Assembly: GCA_030641245.1 (NCBI GenBank)
Contig: DAOWHU010000094.1
Span: 1 to 9,450, forward strand
DNA from: a bacterium
GTDB taxonomy: Bacteria > Patescibacteriota > Minisyncoccia > Moranbacterales > DUUL01
Length of the DNA stretch: 9,450 nt
Direction: 5' to 3'
The position numbers and the translations under genes are program-made. Under the pieces are notes generated by a model. That model worked only from the letters and a program-made list of their open reading frames with translations, had not been told where the DNA came from and ran no database searches. Positions 1-5,222 of this stretch are shown here, one piece after another. Position 1 is the first letter of the stretch, and every line of letters starts with the position of its first letter.

Positions 1-39
1 AATCACCACAAAAATTCCTACTATAATTTTCCTAAACAT
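1..39 (-). CDS. N-terminus of a probable membrane or secreted protein (partial)
   Basis: An ATG at 39-37 opens a frame that runs off the window after 13 codons, reading MFRKIIVGIFVVI. One or two basic residues followed by a run of hydrophobic residues is typical of a signal peptide or N-terminal membrane anchor. Upstream is only a weak AGAAG directly abutting the start codon. The gene lies on the same strand as all its neighbours and begins after the two hairpins that follow the 71-residue gene. Thirteen codons cannot identify a family, and a chance ORF is possible. The start and the hydrophobic pattern are seen; that it is a real gene is inferred. Confidence 0.4.
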   Translation of the reverse strand, partial: MFRKIIVGIFVVI

Positions 40-100
40 CTTCTGTTTTGTTTTAAATAATCCCTAACTATATACTAGCTTATTTATCAATTTAAATAAA

Positions 101-122
101 TAAAAACCCGACTTTCGTCAGA
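101..122 (-). terminator. Rho-independent terminator after the 71-residue gene
   Basis: Read on the minus strand, TCTGAC-GAAA-GTCGGG forms a 6-bp stem (two G-U pairs) with a GNRA-type GAAA loop, followed at once by TTTTTATTT. It lies about 70 bases past the stop codon of the small gene and before the next start at 39. Confidence 0.6.
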
Positions 123-152
123 TAATAATTCAACTCTGTATAATAAAGCTTT

Positions 153-182
153 GGGGGAACGAAAATGTTTAATCATTCCCCC
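153..182 (-). repeat. Hairpin just after the 71-residue gene
   Basis: GGGGGAA (153-159) and TTCCCCC (176-182) are perfect 7-bp inverted arms around a 16-base loop, starting 10 bases past the stop codon. No T-run follows, so it is not a classical terminator. It may protect the mRNA 3' end or work together with the hairpin at 101-122. Confidence 0.55.
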
Positions 183-192
183 TGCCTAGTTT

Positions 193-408
193 TTATACCA
201 AAAGCCTAACTGCAAGACTTTCTTTGGCATTTGGTATCGTCCGATTCATCAAAGTACAAAGCCTGTTTTCCACAATACCGACTTTCGCAACAGGAATTTT
301 CCCAGACTCTAACCTCTCCGTTAAAACTCCGATCTCCTTTTCAGCATTTCTAATGACTCGCTTTAAATGAACTGGGTTTTTTCTTTTCCTTTCTTTCTGA
401 CTGGTCAT
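193..408 (-). CDS. Hypothetical 71-residue basic protein
   Basis: I do not recognise this protein. It begins with a strongly basic segment (KERKRKNPVHLKR, residues 5-17), followed by a stretch rich in Glu, Lys and Leu (about 18-45) that could form an amphipathic helix or coiled coil. It has one Cys and no membrane segment. The ATG at 408-406 is backed by the best SD in the window, GGGAGGAAG, with the GGAGG core 9 bases upstream. That signal, a TATAAT at 441-436 and the hairpins after the stop argue that it is a genuine, independently transcribed gene. A role in nucleic-acid binding is possible from charge alone but is not supported by any motif. Confidence 0.65.
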   Translation of the reverse strand: MTSQKERKRKNPVHLKRVIRNAEKEIGVLTERLESGKIPVAKVGIVENRLCTLMNRTIPNAKESLAVRLLV

Positions 409-417
409 AAACTACTT

Positions 418-441
418 CCTCCCTCATTGTAGTTAATTATA
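418..441 (-). promoter_or_regulatory. -10 box and strong SD of the 71-residue gene
   Basis: TATAAT is at 441-436 on the minus strand, and GGGAGG is at 423-418, 9 bases before the ATG. No good -35 is present at 17-18 bp; that position overlaps the terminator stem at 455-486. The SD is convincing, the promoter less so. Confidence 0.45.
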
Positions 442-454
442 AAAAACTGCCTAT

Positions 455-486
455 AAAAAATATCCCGGTTTTGGCCGGAATTTTTT
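455..486. terminator. Bidirectional terminator downstream of ychF
   Basis: CCGG (465-468) and CCGG (475-478) pair around a 6-base loop. The stem is flanked by AAAAAA (455-460) on one side and TTTTTT (481-486) on the other, so either transcript ends in a U-rich tract. It is suited to ending ychF transcription before the 71-residue gene. The GC core is only 4 bp. Confidence 0.55.
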
Positions 487-508
487 GCTAGTTACATTGC
501 TTTAAAAT

Positions 509-573
509 TTTCCGGCGAGAGAATACTATCGTGATAAAACGATATATATAAACTTGTTGATTGTCGCCGGAAA
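509..573. repeat. Nested inverted repeat downstream of ychF
   Basis: TTTCCGGCGA (509-518) and TCGCCGGAAA (564-573) are perfect 10-bp inverted arms. Inside them TATCGT (527-532) and ACGATA (539-544) form a second perfect 6-bp stem with a 6-base loop. No T-run follows on either strand, so this looks like a structured RNA 3' end or a protein site rather than a terminator. Confidence 0.55.
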
Positions 574-634
574 TTCTTTCATAAATAAATAATATTTATT
601 ACCAAGAGTATTATAAACCTTTGTGAAATTCCTG

Positions 635-1708
635 TCAAATTTTAAACTCCACCACATCTCCATCTTGAACAATGTAATCTTTTCCAACCGTTTGCAGCCA
701 GCCTAAATCACGAGCTTTGCTCCTAGACCCTACCTCTATCAATTTTTGATAAGAAATAATTTCAGCCTTAATAAATTTTTCTTGAAAATCAGAATGAATA
801 GCCCTCCCCGCTTCTGGTGCAGTAGAGCCAATTGGGGTCTGCCAAGCTCTCGTTTCCGCTTCGCCAGTCGTTAGATAGGTCATTAAATTTAAAAGCCTAT
901 AGCTTTTTTTAATCAGTTCATCCAATTCTGATTTTAATTCTAATTCCTGCTGATCCTCATCGCTCAAATCAATGAGTTCCTCCTCAATTTTAATATCTAA
1001 AGCTACATAATTTTGCTGATTATCAATCAACTCAGACAGTTCGAATTCAGCCAGCTCCTTTTCTATTTCTTCAGGTTGATTGGTGTTGAGAACATATAGA
1101 ACAGGCTTGAACGCTAACAAACATAGATCTTGAATTAATTCAAAATCATCTTCTAAGGATTTAATAAAAGTTTGGACCTGCTCTAAATCATTGCTATTCA
1201 AAACCTCCTCTAATTTTTCCGTTATCTCTAATATTTTTAGAATTTCCTTATCTCCAGTTTTAGCTTGTTTTTTAATTTTCTCAATTCTTTTTTTGACAGT
1301 TTCGAGATCAGCCAAAATCAATTCGGTATTGATTATTTCAATATCTTCTTTGGGATTGATTCTTTCTTTGACATGAGTGATATCACTATTTTTGAATAAC
1401 CGAACCACCTGTACAATCGCATCTACTTCCCGAATATTATGCAGAAACTTATTCCCCAATCCTTGACCATCAGCCGCTCCCTCCACTAACCCAGCAATAT
1501 CAACAAATTCTATAGTAGAATATATCTTTTTCTTAGAACTAGACAACTCCGTCAACTTATCGATTCGCTCATCAGGAACTTCAACAATCCCCGTATTAGG
1601 TTCGATAGTACAAAAAGGATAATTACTAATATCAACCTGGATTTTAGTCAAAGCTTTGAACAAGGTAGATTTTCCAACATTGGGTAATCCCACAATCCCT
1701 ATTTGCAT
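635..1708 (-). CDS. ychF: YchF/OLA1-family ribosome-binding GTPase/ATPase
   Basis: A translation-associated P-loop NTPase of the Obg group. In this family ATP hydrolysis is often preferred and the protein binds ribosomes in the cytoplasm. Seen here: G1 GLPNVGKST (residues 7-15), the family-specific YPFCTIEPN (30-38), G3 DIAGL (70-74) followed by EGAADGQGLGNKFL, a helical insert rich in Glu and Lys (about 110-190), the G4 position NTNQ (208-211), and a C-terminal TGS region ending in GKDYIVQDGDVVEF (342-355). At 357 residues it has near-usual full length (E. coli about 363). Most family members have NxxE at G4; the Gln here is a change in the base-recognition motif. The ATG at 1708 has no SD. 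A possible -10 (GATAAT, 1728-1723) would give a leader of only about 8 bases. It is transcribed alone between two terminators. Confidence 0.95.
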   Translation of the reverse strand: MQIGIVGLPNVGKSTLFKALTKIQVDISNYPFCTIEPNTGIVEVPDERIDKLTELSSSKKKIYSTIEFVDIAGLVEGAADGQGLGNKFLHNIREVDAIVQVVRLFKNSDITHVKERINPKEDIEIINTELILADLETVKKRIEKIKKQAKTGDKEILKILEITEKLEEVLNSNDLEQVQTFIKSLEDDFELIQDLCLLAFKPVLYVLNTNQPEEIEKELAEFELSELIDNQQNYVALDIKIEEELIDLSDEDQQELELKSELDELIKKSYRLLNLMTYLTTGEAETRAWQTPIGSTAPEAGRAIHSDFQEKFIKAEIISYQKLIEVGSRSKARDLGWLQTVGKDYIVQDGDVVEFKI

Positions 1709-1722
1709 TAAATTAAATTAAG

Positions 1723-1728
1723 ATTATC
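1723..1728 (-). promoter_or_regulatory. Possible ychF -10 box
   Basis: GATAAT on the minus strand lies 14 bases upstream of the ATG. The best -35 is poor (TTGTGG at 16 bp). If used, the message would be nearly leaderless, which agrees with the missing SD. Confidence 0.3.
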
Positions 1729-1799
1729 AAACAAGCTTACCATACCACAAACACGACCCAATTAGCAATAATACCTTATTTCGCCAGATAGTGAAATAA

Positions 1800-1831
1800 A
1801 ATAAAAACCTCGATTACTCGAGGTTTTTATT
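1800..1831. terminator. Perfect bidirectional terminator between the thioredoxin-fold gene and ychF
   Basis: AATAAAAACCTCGA (1800-1813) and TCGAGGTTTTTATT (1818-1831) are a perfect 14-bp inverted repeat with a TTAC loop. Both strands give a GC stem followed by TTTTTATT. On the minus strand it ends the transcript of the gene that stops at 1991 and insulates ychF. Confidence 0.85.
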
Positions 1832-1920
1832 CTTTTTATAATCTGAATTCTCATAACAAACCCTTTCCAAGACTTTAATATTTGAGTGCAATTCGAGGCG
1901 GATTTGAGTACCGAATAAGA

Positions 1921-1979
1921 TGTGCTTAATTAATGGCACAGCGAACGAGTGACGGAAAATCCAACAAAGAAGTGTGCCA
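1921..1979. repeat. Competing hairpin arms after the thioredoxin-fold gene
   Basis: GCACA (1936-1940) can pair with TGTGC upstream (1921-1925, 10-base loop). As TGGCACA (1934-1940) it can instead pair with TGTGCCA downstream (1973-1979, 32-base loop). The two foldings exclude each other. The location is the 3' untranslated region of the gene ending at 1991. The arms are short and chance cannot be excluded. Confidence 0.35.
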
Positions 1980-1990
1980 AATATTAAGGT

Positions 1991-3037
1991 CTATTGCTCA
2001 CAATCTGCTGCAGCAGAGTTGGCAGTAGTCCCTGACCCAAACCCAGGCGCCGGGATCTCAGAAGAAAGCACTTGATTACATTCAGCAGGCACTTCCTCAA
2101 AACTACCACAAATTGTAGCTAAAAGACTTTGCGAATCTCGAGCAGAAGAAGCCTCTACTCCGTTAATAACAATAGTCGGAGAACCTTGGATTCCATATTT
2201 TTCATTATCCTCTTTTTGAATATTAAATGGAGGAAACTGTCCGCCCCAACCAGCTTTGTCCTCATATCTTTTAGTTACTTCATATTTTGCATCAGTGGCT
2301 GTAACACATTGATCCAATTTAGCTTGATTGATCTGAGCAGTAGCTAAACAAATCTCAGAATCACCGCTAGCTAAAAAACATTCTAGATATTTGTAATAAC
2401 TTTGTTGATTGTCCTCATTGATACAATATTGAACTAAATTTTCATCAATCTCTTCTTTATCGTGCATTGCATAATCAACAAATTTGAAATCAAAATCAAT
2501 CTTATCTTTAAACAGTGCTATTACTGGCAATAATCCTTTTTGAACTTGAGTCCCATAAGGACAATAACTCATAACAAATGTTTCAATAACAGGCTTGACT
2601 TGCTTAGGAACTTCTATCGCCTGAGCAACCTCTGCTCCCTCTACATCAACTTCATTTTGTCCTTCGATTTCCTCAATATTCATAGCTTGCGGAAAAAACT
2701 CTTTTCCATCTTTGGTGATATAAGATTCTATTTCCTGTCCTTGAACAGAAATAACAATTTTATAGAGACCTTTTTCTTCACTAGCCTCTTTAACTTCCAA
2801 TTCAGTTCCTGGCGGAATTAAATTCTCAGTAATAAAATTTTCGACCTTGGCTTGAGCTTCCACTAAAGTAATGTAATCCATTCGATCTTTATTGAAAAGA
2901 TTTTGCTGACCCACAAAAAATCCGACTGCAAAAAAAACTCCAACTGCCAAAATCAAATTAGCAATCTTGTTTTTACTCATTTTTTCTTTCTTTTTCGTCC
3001 CCTCCTTCTTCACTTTTTTCTCTTTTTTTTCTTTCAT
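1991..3037 (-). CDS. Membrane-anchored thioredoxin-fold (DsbA/GILT-like) protein
   Basis: A 348-residue protein with a very Lys-rich cytoplasmic tail (1-24), one membrane helix (about 25-43), an extracytoplasmic alpha/beta segment (55-120) that I do not recognise, an acidic linker, and a thioredoxin-fold domain (150-315). The domain begins with MSYCPYGTQ, placing Cys159 at the active-site position, and carries the cis-Pro loop GSPT (P287). The site is CPYG, with Gly where classical oxidoreductases have the second Cys. Seven more Cys (205, 220, 230, 244, 310, 320, 346) could form structural disulfides or supply a resolving thiol. Likely role: disulfide exchange outside the membrane, or a redox-inactive fold; this is inferred. 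ATG 3037 has a weak AAGAG 5 bases upstream. Met20 is a weaker alternative, with a GGAGGGG too far away at 18 bases. The gene has its own near-consensus promoter and terminator. Confidence 0.8.
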   Translation of the reverse strand: MKEKKEKKVKKEGTKKKEKMSKNKIANLILAVGVFFAVGFFVGQQNLFNKDRMDYITLVEAQAKVENFITENLIPPGTELEVKEASEEKGLYKIVISVQGQEIESYITKDGKEFFPQAMNIEEIEGQNEVDVEGAEVAQAIEVPKQVKPVIETFVMSYCPYGTQVQKGLLPVIALFKDKIDFDFKFVDYAMHDKEEIDENLVQYCINEDNQQSYYKYLECFLASGDSEICLATAQINQAKLDQCVTATDAKYEVTKRYEDKAGWGGQFPPFNIQKEDNEKYGIQGSPTIVINGVEASSARDSQSLLATICGSFEEVPAECNQVLSSEIPAPGFGSGTTANSAAADCEQ

Positions 3038-3075
3038 ATTTCTCTTTACTACTTATTTTCTAAAAATATTTATTT

Positions 3076-3089
3076 TTTCAACCTTGAAA
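3076..3089. promoter_or_regulatory. Operator-like palindrome at the transcription start
   Basis: TTTCAA-CC-TTGAAA is an inverted repeat with 6-bp arms. It lies immediately downstream of the -10 box at 3098-3093 and covers the expected transcription start (about 3086). The position suits a repressor site or a small 5' hairpin. No regulator is encoded nearby. Confidence 0.35.
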
Positions 3090-3092
3090 TTT

Positions 3093-3121
3093 ATTCTAAA
3101 CATATTAAAAATCTTTGTCAA
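3093..3121 (-). promoter_or_regulatory. Near-consensus promoter of the thioredoxin-fold gene
   Basis: On the minus strand TTGACA (3121-3116) is followed by a 17-base spacer and TAGAAT (3098-3093). This is a perfect -35 and a five-of-six -10 for the housekeeping sigma factor. The leader to the ATG at 3037 would be about 48 bases. Confidence 0.75.
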
Positions 3122-3172
3122 ACTTTGGATAGTATTTGGTATAAAGAACTTTATTGTTTCTTGTTTATCATC

Positions 3173-3283
3173 AACTCCGCAGGAGTTTCATTGCCGTGCC
3201 CGCCTCTGGCTGGGGAGGGCTAATTGCCTGCCCCGTTAAAGAATTTTTAACTGGGGTTAATTGATCACCTGCCGGCAGGCAGG
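3173..3283. repeat. Cluster of GC-rich palindromes (REP-like)
   Basis: Four inverted units lie in about 110 bp. AACTCC-GCA-GGAGTT is at 3173-3187. A near-palindrome, GCCCGCC...GGAGGGC, is at about 3199-3220. CCCCGTTAAA (3231-3240) pairs with TTTAAC-T-GGGG (3246-3256) with one bulge. CCTGCCGGCAGG (3268-3279) is a perfect 12-bp palindrome extended by CAGG. The block is much richer in G+C than its surroundings. From memory, similar palindromes recur between genes in Patescibacteria genomes; that was not checked. No ORF here looks real. Confidence 0.5.
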
Positions 3284-3348
3284 TTGTTCATTGTTTTGGG
3301 AGATTGTTTTTTGTTATGAAATTTGATAATTGTGAGATAAAAGCATTT

Positions 3349-3508
3349 GGGGCTTGCCCCGAGTATGTTTTCGTTACGAAAATCAATAAATTTTAAGATA
3401 AATTTTAAGAAATTTTTTGATACCTATGAATATAGGCGGAGAAAAATTGAATGAAATTTAACTAAAATTTTGAATTTTCAGTAGAACAATATACTCGGGG
3501 CAAGCCCC
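3349..3508. repeat. 160-bp element with perfect 18-bp inverted ends (MITE-like)
   Basis: GGGGCTTGCCCCGAGTAT (3349-3366) and ATACTCGGGGCAAGCCCC (3491-3508) are exact reverse complements separated by 124 AT-rich bases. Each arm contains its own small hairpin, GGGGC-TT-GCCCC. Inside are a perfect hairpin TTTTCG-TTA-CGAAAA (3368-3382), a 12-bp exact tandem repeat ATAAATTTTAAG twice (3386-3409), and CCTAT-GAAT-ATAGG (3423-3436). No convincing target duplication flanks it, and it has no coding capacity. It lies 5 bases from the 3' end of the tRNA gene. A non-autonomous mobile element, or a large transcript-end structure, are the options. Confidence 0.6.
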
Positions 3509-3513
3509 TCGTG

Positions 3514-3585
3514 TCCCCTCGGAAGGAATCGAACCTTCGTATTCGGCTTAGAAGGCCGATGTTCTATCCATTAAACTACGAGGGG
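3514..3585 (-). tRNA. tRNA-Arg (anticodon UCU)
   Basis: The 72-base minus-strand sequence folds as a full cloverleaf. The acceptor stem is CCCCTCG/CGAGGGG, the D stem GTTT/GAAC, the anticodon stem TCGGC/GCCGA with loop CTTCTAA, the variable loop ATAC, and the T stem GAAGG/CCTTC with loop TTCGATT. The anticodon TCT reads AGA and AGG, both common in an AT-rich genome. The discriminator is A. The next bases are CAC, so the CCA end is not encoded and must be added enzymatically. The gene lies between the pil-cluster terminator and the 160-bp inverted-repeat element. Confidence 0.96.
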
Positions 3586-3598
3586 CTTAAAATCAATA

Positions 3599-3624
3599 AG
3601 CATTCTCAACGAAAGAGAAATGCT
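3599..3624 (-). terminator. Terminator of the pil gene cluster
   Basis: AGCATTCTC (3599-3607) pairs with GAGAAATGCT (3615-3624) with one bulged base and a 7-base loop. On the minus strand it is followed by TATTGATTTT, a moderate T-rich tract. It lies 40 bases past the last pil-cluster stop and just ahead of the tRNA gene. Confidence 0.55.
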
Positions 3625-3663
3625 CAGTAAACAGTAACAAAAAAACGATGATAAGTCAAAGGC

Positions 3664-4041
3664 TCACAAAACTATTTCCGGATTAAAATTTTGAGTATTC
3701 GGCATATAATTGAAAGTTGCTGAATCAATCTGCTCTGGAATCTCAAAATAATCTTTATTCTCCAAAGCTCTTTCCGGATTATCAAATTTCTCTATTTGAT
3801 CTTTTAGAGTTTGATGATTCTTTTCAATGTTGCTCATTTTGGTCTTGTATTCCTGCTCTATTTTCAAAATATTGCTTAAAGTGGTTTCGCTGGGTTGCGG
3901 ATTTAAGATACAATCTCGCCAAACAACCAGGGCAAAAACAAAAATTACTAAAAAAATTACAATTGTAATAATCCAGTCCTTTCTTTGAAGATAGAATAAT
4001 CTATCAACACATTTTTCTTGAATTTTAAAATTGATTTTCAT
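3664..4041 (-). CDS. Small single-pass membrane protein at the end of the pil cluster
   Basis: I do not recognise the family. The 125 residues comprise a short cytoplasmic start (1-22), one membrane helix (about 23-41), a likely coiled coil (about 55-85), and an Asn/Pro-containing tail. This bitopic plan is the same as that of PilN and PilO upstream, and the gene lies 53 bases after pilO on the same strand. A PilP-like or accessory alignment-complex role is possible from position alone, but there is no lipobox and no PilP motif that I can see. The start is ATG 4041, with no SD (GTAAAATT precedes it). It stops at TGA, followed by the cluster terminator. Confidence 0.75.
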   Translation of the reverse strand: MKINFKIQEKCVDRLFYLQRKDWIITIVIFLVIFVFALVVWRDCILNPQPSETTLSNILKIEQEYKTKMSNIEKNHQTLKDQIEKFDNPERALENKDYFEIPEQIDSATFNYMPNTQNFNPEIVL

Positions 4042-4094
4042 AATTTTACAATAAAACGTAAAACTGCAATAAAAAAGGTGATCAAAAATAATCC

Positions 4095-4673
4095 TTAATT
4101 GAAAGAAACTATTATATTCCCTTCAATTTCCGGCAAGTTTTCCAACGAAGAACCTTCCTTCATATTCTTAATCCTAGACTTATCAAAATTTTCGATAGTT
4201 AATTTATCAACGTTAACAACATATTTAAAATTCTGCAATTTATAGAGAAAAACCAAAAAATCTTTATATTCACCAATTAGCGAAAGTTTCAAGAGGGTTT
4301 TATCCGTCTTATCTTCTTCCCCCTTTTTTTTCTGGTTAACGACAGAAGAACTGTACATTTCAATTTCCATTCCCAAGTTCTCGTCAACCGCAATTTTCTC
4401 TAAGTTTTCGATTAACTTTACTCGATTATCTTCGTTGATCACCAAACCTTCGCTAAGAAAAAAATTTTGATTAAGATATTTCAAGTCTTGCTTATATTTT
4501 TCAATATTTTTCTGGTCCCTTTTTAATGTTAATTTAGCCTCTTCTAATAAATCTTTTTGCTCATAGGTTTTTTTTACCATCGGAATAACTAAGAATGAAA
4601 TCAGTAAAACACAGCTAACCAAAAACGAGAAAAATATTAATAAGGATTTCTTTATTCCTGCTTCAATTTTCAT
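4095..4673 (-). CDS. pilO: PilO-like type IV pilus inner-membrane platform protein
   Basis: A 192-residue bitopic protein. It has a short basic N-terminus, one membrane helix (about 10-33), a charged coiled coil (35-75), and a mixed alpha/beta C-terminal domain (85-192). That domain includes LLKLSLIGEYKDFLVFLYKL (143-162), the segment that resembles the PilO ferredoxin-like core. In characterised systems PilO pairs with PilN outside the inner membrane and links the cytoplasmic PilM/motor to the pilus base. Here it follows pilN by 9 bases in the classic M-N-O order, which supports the call more than the sequence alone does. There is no SD before ATG 4673, so translation is probably coupled to pilN. 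At 192 residues its length is normal for the family. Confidence 0.8.
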   Translation of the reverse strand: MKIEAGIKKSLLIFFSFLVSCVLLISFLVIPMVKKTYEQKDLLEEAKLTLKRDQKNIEKYKQDLKYLNQNFFLSEGLVINEDNRVKLIENLEKIAVDENLGMEIEMYSSSVVNQKKKGEEDKTDKTLLKLSLIGEYKDFLVFLYKLQNFKYVVNVDKLTIENFDKSRIKNMKEGSSLENLPEIEGNIIVSFN

Positions 4674-4682
4674 TCACAATAA

Positions 4683-5222
4683 TTATTTTTTATCTAAATT
4701 CAAATTAATTTCAAAATTAACATTTTCTTGAGAGGTGAGATTAGAAATAGGCATAGCCACTTCTTGAAAAACATCAACCATCTCCAGTGACTCTATAAAA
4801 TCAACCAGATCATCTCTATTCCTAGCCAAACCTTCTACTTTCACCTTGTCCGGTTCCATTGTAATTCGAGAATAGTACACATTTTTAGGTAACAGTTGAT
4901 TAATCTGATTTAAATATTCCCAATAAGAAATCCTTCGATTAATCTCCTTTACTGATTGCTCTGTTTTCAAATAATGATCATCAATCTTATTTTTCGCCTC
5001 CTGAATTACATCATTTAATTCTCCGCTTCCAGCCCTACTAACCTCTTCTTGATTAATATTTTTATAAATATTAATGATGAGCAAATTAGCCAACAAAAAA
5101 GCTGCAAATAAGAAAATTGAAAAAATTACCATAAAGCCCACTTTAAAAAGAAACCGACTAAATTTATCAATTTTAATAGCGTTCTTTCTCTCGACTGGCA
5201 ATAAATTAATCGATCTTCTCAT
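4683..5222 (-). CDS. pilN: PilN-like type IV pilus platform protein
   Basis: Residues 5-9 are INLLP, the conserved PilN tail that inserts into PilM. A basic stretch, one membrane helix (about 26-51), a coiled coil (about 58-95) and a C-terminal fold follow. The C-terminal fold contains LLPKNVYYSRITMEPDKVKV and then GLARNRDDLVDFIESLE, the usual PilN pattern. It has 179 residues, a normal family length. The ATG at 5222 lies inside the end of pilM (17-base overlap, different frame), so the two are probably translationally coupled, with only a weak AGG ahead of the start. The protein should anchor PilM to the membrane and dimerise with the PilO encoded next. Confidence 0.9.
   Translation of the reverse strand: MRRSINLLPVERKNAIKIDKFSRFLFKVGFMVIFSIFLFAAFLLANLLIINIYKNINQEEVSRAGSGELNDVIQEAKNKIDDHYLKTEQSVKEINRRISYWEYLNQINQLLPKNVYYSRITMEPDKVKVEGLARNRDDLVDFIESLEMVDVFQEVAMPISNLTSQENVNFEINLNLDKK

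Noticed and set aside
2981..3005. GGAGGGG as the SD for a start at Met20 of the thioredoxin-fold protein
   Set aside because: The spacing to that ATG is 18 bases, too long. The motif is within codons for the Lys-rich tail and is probably coincidental.
2903..3239. Plus-strand ORFs running from inside the thioredoxin-fold gene into the spacer
   Set aside because: They are Phe/Ser-rich antisense readings of the Lys-rich N-terminus and the AT-rich leader. They cross a strong minus-strand promoter and have no family resemblance or initiation signal.
3386..3409. 12-bp tandem repeat as a CRISPR or replication iteron array
   Set aside because: There are only two exact units with no spacer between them and no cas, rep or dnaA gene nearby. 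It is better treated as part of the inverted-repeat element.
3631..3659. Possible tRNA promoter, TTGACT at 3659-3654 with TACTGT 17 bases on
   Set aside because: The -10 matches at only about three positions, and the transcript would have to pass the hairpin at 3599-3624 before the tRNA.
3654..3664. UGA read as Gly (the alternative code of some candidate phyla) at the end of the 125-residue gene
   Set aside because: Read-through would run across the terminator hairpin into the tRNA gene, and every other gene closes normally. The standard code is sufficient.
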